Assembly: GCA_024277955.1 (NCBI GenBank) | Contig: JAJRUE010000118.1 | Span: forward strand, 1 to 11,881 | Direction: 5' to 3' | Source: Alphaproteobacteria bacterium | Lineage (GTDB): Bacteria; Pseudomonadota; Alphaproteobacteria; Rhodobacterales; Rhodobacteraceae | Length of the DNA stretch: 11,881 bases | Shown: in pieces, positions 7,302 through 11,881 of the stretch | How the letters are laid out: each line of letters begins with the position of its first letter | How positions within the stretch are numbered: position 1 is the stretch's first letter | The notes under the pieces: generated by a model | The model's input: the letters and a program-made list of their open reading frames with translations, nothing else | Databases searched by the model: none | Told to the model about the DNA's origin: nothing | Program-made: the position numbers and the translations under genes

Positions 7302-7330
7302 TTGACCCCGGCGGTCTGCCTGCCTATTGA
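7302..7330 (+). promoter_or_regulatory. Probable promoter of the glyQ operon
   Basis: TTGACC (7302-7307) and TATTGA (7325-7330) are separated by 17 bases, 27 bases before the glyQ ATG. A start of transcription near 7337 would leave a leader of about 20 bases with only a G-rich, weak ribosome site (AGGGGG, 7347-7352). I see no T-box or other riboswitch in so short a leader. Confidence 0.5.
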
Positions 7331-7357
7331 GAACCCGCTTTCACCCAGGGGGTTCCC

Positions 7358-8287
7358 ATGACCAGCGGCAACGCGGCTCCGCGTTCTTTTCAAGAGATTA
7401 TCCTGAGGCTCCAGACCTACTGGGCCGGGCAGGGGTGCGCGGTGCTGCAACCCTATGATGTCGAGGTCGGCGCCGGCACCTTTCACCCGGCGACCACGCT
7501 GCGCGCGCTGGGCCCGCGCCCCTGGGCGGCGGCCTATGTGCAGCCCTGCCGGCGGCCCACTGACGGGCGCTACGGGGAAAACCCGAACCGCTTGCAGCAC
7601 TACTACCAATTCCAGGTGATCCTCAAACCCAGCCCGCCGGATCTGCAGGATCTCTACCTTGGCAGCCTGCGCGCCATCGGCATCGACATGGACCTGCACG
7701 ACATCCGTTTCGTCGAGGACGACTGGGAAAGCCCGACCCTGGGCGCCTGGGGCCTGGGCTGGGAGGTCTGGTGCGACGGCATGGAGGTCAGCCAGTTCAC
7801 CTATTTCCAGCAGGTCGGCGGCCACGATTGCCACCCGGTTTCGGGCGAACTGACCTATGGGCTGGAACGGCTGGCGATGTATGTGCTGGGGATCGATCAC
7901 GTGATGGACATGCCGTTCAACGACCCCGGCGCGCCGGTCCCGCTGACATATGGCGACGTGTTCCGCCAGACCGAACAGGAATATTCCCGCTGGAATTTCG
8001 ACGTGGCCGATACCGCCGTGCTGCTGCGCCATTTCGAAGATGCCGAGGCCGAGTGCCTGCGCATCCTCGACCAGCCGGCGCAGGATCCCAAAACCGGCAA
8101 GCGCATCGTCATGGTGCACCCGGCCTATGACCAGTGCATCAAGGCCAGCCACCTGTTCAACCTGCTGGATGCGCGCGGGGTGATCTCGGTCACCGAACGC
8201 CAGGCCTATATCGGCCGGGTGCGGGCGCTGGCCAGGGCCTGCGCCGATGCCTTTGTCGAAACCGACGCCGGCGGGAGGGCTGCGTGA
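7358..8287 (+). CDS. glyQ: Glycine--tRNA ligase alpha subunit
   Basis: Catalytic subunit of the bacterial heterotetrameric class II glycyl-tRNA synthetase: it activates glycine with ATP and charges tRNA-Gly together with GlyS. At 309 residues it is of normal length. Signatures include FQEIILRLQTYWAGQGCAVLQP-type residues at 11-32, EVGAGTFHPATTLRALGP (36-53), motif 2 around Arg65 (VQPCRRPTDGRYGENPNRLQ, 61-80) and motif 3 GLERLAMYV (168-176). The ATG at 7358 gives the expected short lead into RSFQEII. It is the first gene of an operon: its TGA (8285-8287) overlaps the ATG of the next gene by one base (TGATG), which suggests coupled translation. Confidence 0.97.
   Translation: MTSGNAAPRSFQEIILRLQTYWAGQGCAVLQPYDVEVGAGTFHPATTLRALGPRPWAAAYVQPCRRPTDGRYGENPNRLQHYYQFQVILKPSPPDLQDLYLGSLRAIGIDMDLHDIRFVEDDWESPTLGAWGLGWEVWCDGMEVSQFTYFQQVGGHDCHPVSGELTYGLERLAMYVLGIDHVMDMPFNDPGAPVPLTYGDVFRQTEQEYSRWNFDVADTAVLLRHFEDAEAECLRILDQPAQDPKTGKRIVMVHPAYDQCIKASHLFNLLDARGVISVTERQAYIGRVRALARACADAFVETDAGGRAA
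8274..8278 (+). promoter_or_regulatory. Shine-Dalgarno of the 8287 gene, inside the glyQ 3' end
   Basis: GGAGG lies eight bases before the ATG at 8287 and within the last codons of glyQ. It decides the start of the middle gene; the same frame is open upstream within glyQ, but no good ribosome site or plausible protein accompanies an earlier start. Confidence 0.7.
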
Positions 8288-8832
8288 TGGGCAAGTTTCT
8301 GGTCCTGCTGACCGTGTTTTCCGCGATTTTTGCCGGCGGGGCGATCTATTACCTGCAGGTCTACGCCTATTACGAACCGGTCACGCTTTCGGACAACCCC
8401 AGCGGCCCCGGCGAAACCCGCATCACCCTGACACCGCTGGCCGGCGGCCAGGCGACCCCCGTCGCGGTCAGCGATTTCGAGGGGATCGACGCCGCCAGTT
8501 CGCCGCTGCGCTTCCGGGCCTGTTTCAAGCTCGACGAAAACCCCGCCGCGGCGCGCGAAACCTACGCGCCCTATCCCGGCGCGGTGCCGCTGATCGGCCC
8601 CAGGTGGTTCGACTGTTTCGACGCCAAGGCGATCGGCGCCGATCTGGAAAGCGGCAAGGCCGTGGCCTTGATGGGCCAGGAAAACATCACCTACGGGATC
8701 GACCGGGTCATCGCGCTTTACGACGATGGGCGCGCCTATGCCTGGCACCAGCTCAACCATTGCGGAGAGGTCGTCTATGACGGCCAGCCGGCCCCCGAAG
8801 GCTGCCCGCCGCCCCCCGAAAGGAAGCCGTGA
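8287..8832 (+). CDS. Membrane-anchored protein of unknown function between glyQ and glyS (possibly DUF6446)
   Basis: A 181-residue protein with one N-terminal hydrophobic segment (about 5-25, FLVLLTVFSAIFAGGAIYYL). It has few positive charges before the segment and no clear cleavage site, so probably a signal anchor with an extracytoplasmic globular domain. The domain has four cysteines (79, 110, 159, 173), two of them in CF pairs (C79-F80, C110-F111), the motif HQLNHCG (154-160) and a Pro-rich end (PPPPERKP). It overlaps glyQ by one base and its TGA (8830-8832) directly abuts the glyS ATG. I recall a Rhodobacterales family listed as DUF6446 in this genomic spot but cannot check it, and I do not assign a function. 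Homologues are sometimes labelled histidine kinase, yet no kinase motif is present. Confidence 0.85.
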   Translation: MGKFLVLLTVFSAIFAGGAIYYLQVYAYYEPVTLSDNPSGPGETRITLTPLAGGQATPVAVSDFEGIDAASSPLRFRACFKLDENPAAARETYAPYPGAVPLIGPRWFDCFDAKAIGADLESGKAVALMGQENITYGIDRVIALYDDGRAYAWHQLNHCGEVVYDGQPAPEGCPPPPERKP

Positions 8833-11070
8833 ATGCCCGATCTTCTGATCGAACTCTTGTCCGAGGAAATCCCGGCAAGAATGCAAAAACGCGCCGCCGA
8901 CGATCTGAAGCGGCTGGTCACCGACGGGCTGGTCGAGGCCGGGCTGACCTATGCCAGCGCCGGCGCCTTTGCCACGCCGCGCCGCCTGGCGCTGTCGGTG
9001 GAAGGGCTGCTGGGCGAAAGCCCGACCACGCGCGAAGAACGCAAGGGTCCGCGCGCCGATGCGCCCGAAAAGGCGATCGAAGGCTTTCTGCGCGCAACCG
9101 GGCTGACCCGCGAACAGCTGGAAACCCGCGCCACCAAAAAGGGCGATGTGCTGTTTGCGGTGATCGAACGCCCGGGCCGCCCGGCCGGCGAAATCGTCGC
9201 CGAGGTGCTGGAAGGTGCGATCCGCAATTTCCCCTGGCCGAAATCCATGCGCTGGGGGGCGGGAACGCTGAAATGGGTGCGCCCGCTGCATTCGATCCTG
9301 TGCATCCTGAGCGACGAAGCCGGCGCCTCGGTCGTGCCGCTGAGCCTGGACGGGATCGCGACGGGCGACACCACCCGCGGCCACCGTTTCATGGCGCCGG
9401 ATGCGTTTTCGGTGACCTCGTTCGATGACTACCGCGCCCGGCTGAAGCGCGCGCATGTGCTGCTGGACGGGCAAGAGCGCGCCGATCACATCTGGCACGA
9501 GGCCACCAACACCGCCTTTGCGCAGGGGCTGGAAGTTGTTGAAGACAAAGGTCTTTTGTCCGAAGTCGCCGGGCTCGTGGAATGGCCGGTGGTGCTGATG
9601 GGCGACATCGACGCGGCCTTTCTCGACCTGCCGGGCGAGATGCTGCAGACCTCGATGCGCGAACACCAGAAATTCTTTTCGGTGAAGAACCCCAAGTCCG
9701 GCCGGATCGAGAAATTCGTGACTGTCGCCAACCGCGATACCGCCGATCACGGCGCGGCGATCCTGTCGGGCAACCGCAAGGTGCTGGGCGCGCGGCTGGC
9801 GGATGCCAAGTTTTTCTGGGAAAACGACCTGCGGGTGGCGCGCGCGGGCATGCAGGCCTGGCTGGACAGCCTGGAACAGGTGACCTTTCACCGCAAGCTG
9901 GGCAGCCAGGGCGCCCGGATCGCGCGCATCGCCCAGCTCGCCGGGGAACTGGGGCCCGCGCTCGGGGCCAGGCCGGAAACGGCGATCCAGGCGGCGCGCT
10001 TCGCCAAGGCCGACCTGGCCAGCGAAATGGTCTATGAATTTCCGGAACTGCAAGGGGTCATGGGGCGCTATTATCTGGCCGAAGCGGGCATGGGCGACGA
10101 CATCGCCCGCGCGGCACAGGACCATTATTCGCCGCTGGGGCCTTCGGACGATGTGCCCACGGCGCCGGTGTCGGTGGCGGTGGCGCTGGCCGACAAGATC
10201 GACATGCTGACCGGGTTTTGGGCGATCAATGAAAAACCCACCGGCAGCAAGGATCCGTTCGCCCTGCGCCGGGCGGCGCTGGGGGTGATCCGGCTGATCC
10301 TGGAAAACGGTCTGCGGCTGCACCTGGACCAGGTGTTCGATCGCCAGTTGTTGCGTTTCGAAATCGCCGGGCAACCCGACGGCGAAAACGCCGACGCACA
10401 GTCCGAAGCCCTGTTGCAGGACTTGCTGAACGAGATCGCCGAGCACGGCGTTTTCGTGACCGCCTATAACACGATCCGGGAAAAGATCGAAGGAAGCCTG
10501 CCGGAACACCTTGAAAGAATTAAGGAAAAAATTCCCGACACCAGCGCCGACCTGCTGTCCTTCTTCCATGACCGGCTCAAGGTGCACCTGCGCGACCGCG
10601 GCTTGCGCCACGATGTGATCGACGCCTGCATCGCTATGCCCGGCAATGACGACCTGGCACTGCTGGTGAAACGGGCGGAAGCGCTTTCGGCCTTTCTGGC
10701 GACGGAAGACGGCGAAAACCTTTTGCAGGGGTTCAAGCGCGCCAACAACATCCTGGCCCAGGCCGAAGCGCGCGACGGCGTCGAATATTCCTACGGGGCG
10801 GATGCGAAATTCGCCCGCGAACCGGCGGAAAAGGCGTTGTTCGAAGCGTTGATTCGCGAAGAGGGGGCGATCTCTTCGGCGATCGACGCCGAAGATTTCG
10901 CGTCGGCGATGGCTTCGCTCGCCTCCCTGCGGGGCCCGATCGATGCGTTTTTCGACCAGGTGCAGGTCAACGACGACAACGACGTGGTGCGCCGCAACCG
11001 GTTGAACCTGCTCTCGACGATCCGCAAGCTGTGCCTGTCGGTGGCCGATCTGCGCCGGATCGAGGGCTGA
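8833..11070 (+). CDS. glyS: Glycine--tRNA ligase beta subunit
   Basis: The beta subunit of the alpha2-beta2 glycyl-tRNA synthetase; it provides tRNA recognition, including the C-terminal anticodon-binding (DALR-like) domain, to the GlyQ active-site subunit. Landmarks: DLLIELLSEEIPARM (3-17), FATPRRLAL (46-54), WVRPLHSI (148-155), LQTSMREHQKFFSV (271-284), DLASEMVYEFPELQGVMGRYY (394-414, including the internal repeat of the family), ADKIDMLTGFW (453-463), KDPFALRRAALGV (473-485) and FFDQVQVNDDND near the C-terminus. At 745 residues it is about 55 longer than the E. coli protein; most of the excess seems to be a charged insert around 511-572. The start follows AGGAAG (8821-8826) at six bases and immediately follows the previous stop, so the three genes form one translationally linked operon. 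Confidence 0.97.
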   Translation: MPDLLIELLSEEIPARMQKRAADDLKRLVTDGLVEAGLTYASAGAFATPRRLALSVEGLLGESPTTREERKGPRADAPEKAIEGFLRATGLTREQLETRATKKGDVLFAVIERPGRPAGEIVAEVLEGAIRNFPWPKSMRWGAGTLKWVRPLHSILCILSDEAGASVVPLSLDGIATGDTTRGHRFMAPDAFSVTSFDDYRARLKRAHVLLDGQERADHIWHEATNTAFAQGLEVVEDKGLLSEVAGLVEWPVVLMGDIDAAFLDLPGEMLQTSMREHQKFFSVKNPKSGRIEKFVTVANRDTADHGAAILSGNRKVLGARLADAKFFWENDLRVARAGMQAWLDSLEQVTFHRKLGSQGARIARIAQLAGELGPALGARPETAIQAARFAKADLASEMVYEFPELQGVMGRYYLAEAGMGDDIARAAQDHYSPLGPSDDVPTAPVSVAVALADKIDMLTGFWAINEKPTGSKDPFALRRAALGVIRLILENGLRLHLDQVFDRQLLRFEIAGQPDGENADAQSEALLQDLLNEIAEHGVFVTAYNTIREKIEGSLPEHLERIKEKIPDTSADLLSFFHDRLKVHLRDRGLRHDVIDACIAMPGNDDLALLVKRAEALSAFLATEDGENLLQGFKRANNILAQAEARDGVEYSYGADAKFAREPAEKALFEALIREEGAISSAIDAEDFASAMASLASLRGPIDAFFDQVQVNDDNDVVRRNRLNLLSTIRKLCLSVADLRRIEG

Positions 11071-11108
11071 GCGCGCCCCGGCATCGGATTTGCACATCCA
11101 CGCCATGC

Positions 11109-11145
11109 TTGCGCCAAATCGATCCGGCGTTATGCTGCATATGCA
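11109..11145 (+). promoter_or_regulatory. Possible promoter and palindrome upstream of the PPDK-like gene
   Basis: TTGCGC (11109-11114) and TATGCT (11131-11136) are 16 bases apart. The -10 has four of six consensus bases and the -35 is poor. A perfect 10-base palindrome TGCATATGCA (11136-11145) overlaps the end of the -10 and would cover the transcription start, where an operator could sit. The 92-base gap after glyS shows no terminator, so read-through from the glyQ operon is also possible. Confidence 0.3.
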
Positions 11146-11152
11146 ACTGAAC

Positions 11153-11157
11153 AGGTG
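11153..11157 (+). promoter_or_regulatory. Shine-Dalgarno supporting the GTG start at 11163
   Basis: AGGTG lies five bases before the GTG at 11163. An in-frame TGA at 11148-11150 rules out any earlier start, and the next in-frame ATG is 59 codons further on, past conserved sequence. GTG is therefore the only reasonable start. Confidence 0.6.
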
Positions 11158-11162
11158 CTGCA

Positions 11163-11881
11163 GTGCAGAAATTGATCGACACGAGCGGCTTTACCCGCAT
11201 CCGCCGGGTGGCGCCGATCTCGACGGAAACCCACGGCGGGCGGGCGAAATGCCTGCAACGGCTGATCCGGCTTGATCTGCCGGTGCCCGAAACCGTCGCC
11301 CTGTCCTTTGACACGGTGCACCGGATCGCGGCGGGCGACATGCCCGACATCGCCGCGCTTCTGAGGGTTTTCGGCGACCGCCCGCTGGTTTCGGTGCGCC
11401 CCAGTTCGCAGGTTTCCGACTGGGGCGGGCCCGGCGCGATGCTGAACATCGGCATGAACGACGCCCGCCACGAAGAATTGGTCGAAACCCTTGGGGAAGA
11501 GGCCGCAAACGCGCTTTATCTTCGATTTGTGCAATCTTTCTCGATAATCGTCGCGCGCCTGGACCCGGAAATGTTCGAAATGGACAAGGGCCTGGGGCGG
11601 GATGCCTTGCAGGCGGCGCTTGATGCCTACGAAGACGAGACCGAAGAATACTTCCCCCAGGATCCGGCGACGCAGCTTGCGGCGGTGCTGCGGTCGATGG
11701 CGCGGGCCTGGGAAGGCACCTCCGCGCGCATCCTGCGCCAGGCCAAGGGCGCCCCGGCGGACGCGGGGCTGGGCCTGGTGGTGCAGCAGATGGTGCTGGG
11801 GGTCGGGCCGGGCGAAAGCGGCGCCGGGGTGATCCAGTTCGTCAGCTCGGCCACCGGCGCGCCGCAGGTCACCGGGCGCTA
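11163..11881 (+). CDS. Divergent pyruvate, phosphate dikinase-like protein (PEP/pyruvate-binding domain), 3'-truncated by window edge
   Basis: The first 239 codons of a protein resembling the N-terminal ATP-grasp (nucleotide-binding) part of pyruvate, phosphate dikinase, which interconverts pyruvate + ATP + phosphate with PEP + AMP + pyrophosphate. Matches to the family in order: HGGRAKCLQRLIRLDLPVP (24-42; family GGKGxNLAEM..LGxPVP), PLVSVRPSS (74-82; family LLVSVRSGA), MLNIGMND (93-100; family LNLGLND), YFPQDPATQLAAVL (163-176), VVQQMVLG (206-213) and the SGAGV..F..SATG region (219-232; family TGVAFTRNPSTG). Key positions differ: the motif-I Lys is Arg27, MPGMMDT is replaced by DWGGPGA, and TRNPSTG by FVSSATG. 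The spacing between blocks is also shorter. It may thus be a PPDK subfamily or a related dikinase with other chemistry. The catalytic His and PEP-binding domains lie outside the window. The GTG start explains why an ATG-based search misses it. Confidence 0.82.
   Translation, partial: MQKLIDTSGFTRIRRVAPISTETHGGRAKCLQRLIRLDLPVPETVALSFDTVHRIAAGDMPDIAALLRVFGDRPLVSVRPSSQVSDWGGPGAMLNIGMNDARHEELVETLGEEAANALYLRFVQSFSIIVARLDPEMFEMDKGLGRDALQAALDAYEDETEEYFPQDPATQLAAVLRSMARAWEGTSARILRQAKGAPADAGLGLVVQQMVLGVGPGESGAGVIQFVSSATGAPQVTGR

Noticed and set aside
6839..8152. A 437-codon minus-strand frame opposite glyQ that runs into the pseudoprotease gene
   Set aside because: It lies opposite the certain glyQ gene and enters the exported protein in the wrong frame. 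No frameshift is needed, because the exported protein is complete in its own frame.
8206..11106. A 966-codon open frame on the minus strand opposite glyS and the gene before it
   Set aside because: It mirrors glyS, whose identity is certain. The product is His/Gln/Arg-rich without recognisable domains, as expected when the antisense frame of a GC3-biased gene avoids stops.
11340..11881. ATG at 11340 as the start of the PPDK-like gene
   Set aside because: Family-conserved sequence (HGGRAKCLQRL..LDLPVP) lies upstream of it in frame, and a GTG with a ribosome site is available at 11163.

Overview
This is a GC-rich window made almost entirely of housekeeping genes. It most likely comes from the chromosome of an alphaproteobacterium of the Rhodobacterales type. 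That placement is inference. It rests on the high GC with strong third-position bias (which also produces very long antisense shadow frames), the alphaproteobacterial form of ribosomal protein L28, and a glyQ - small membrane protein - glyS - PPDK-like gene order that I associate with this order. I see no tRNA, rRNA, insertion sequence, CRISPR array or phage gene.

Layout. Positions 1-1209 (+) hold the 3' part of gnd, 6-phosphogluconate dehydrogenase, cut by the left edge. It converges on hrpB (1234-3666, -), an ATP-dependent DEAH-type helicase; only 24 bases separate the two stops. hrpB is divergent from meaB (3771-4751, +), the G-protein chaperone of methylmalonyl-CoA mutase. Then come rpmB (4857-5156, +; ribosomal protein L28) with its own promoter, Shine-Dalgarno and a clear intrinsic terminator (5241-5265). 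A GC-rich gap follows, carrying a short tandem duplication, a strong stem-loop and a potential G-quadruplex. Next is a 587-residue exported protein on the minus strand (5412-7175). It has a signal peptide, a SPOR-like domain, an Ala/Pro linker, a peptidoglycan-binding domain, an unassigned middle region and a trypsin-like domain in which all three catalytic positions appear to be replaced.

Divergent from it is a tightly packed + strand operon: glyQ (7358-8287), a 181-residue membrane-anchored protein of unknown function (8287-8832) and glyS (8833-11070). Stop and start codons overlap or abut at both junctions. The two aminoacyl-tRNA synthetase subunits are thus probably made by coupled translation, with the membrane protein between them. 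After 92 bases a GTG-started gene (11163 to the right edge, +) begins. It resembles the N-terminal ATP-grasp part of pyruvate, phosphate dikinase but is clearly divergent at signature motifs.

No accessory 'system' is evident. The observations most worth following up are the apparent pseudoprotease with its peptidoglycan-targeting modules, the unknown membrane protein embedded between glyQ and glyS, and the aberrant PPDK-like enzyme.
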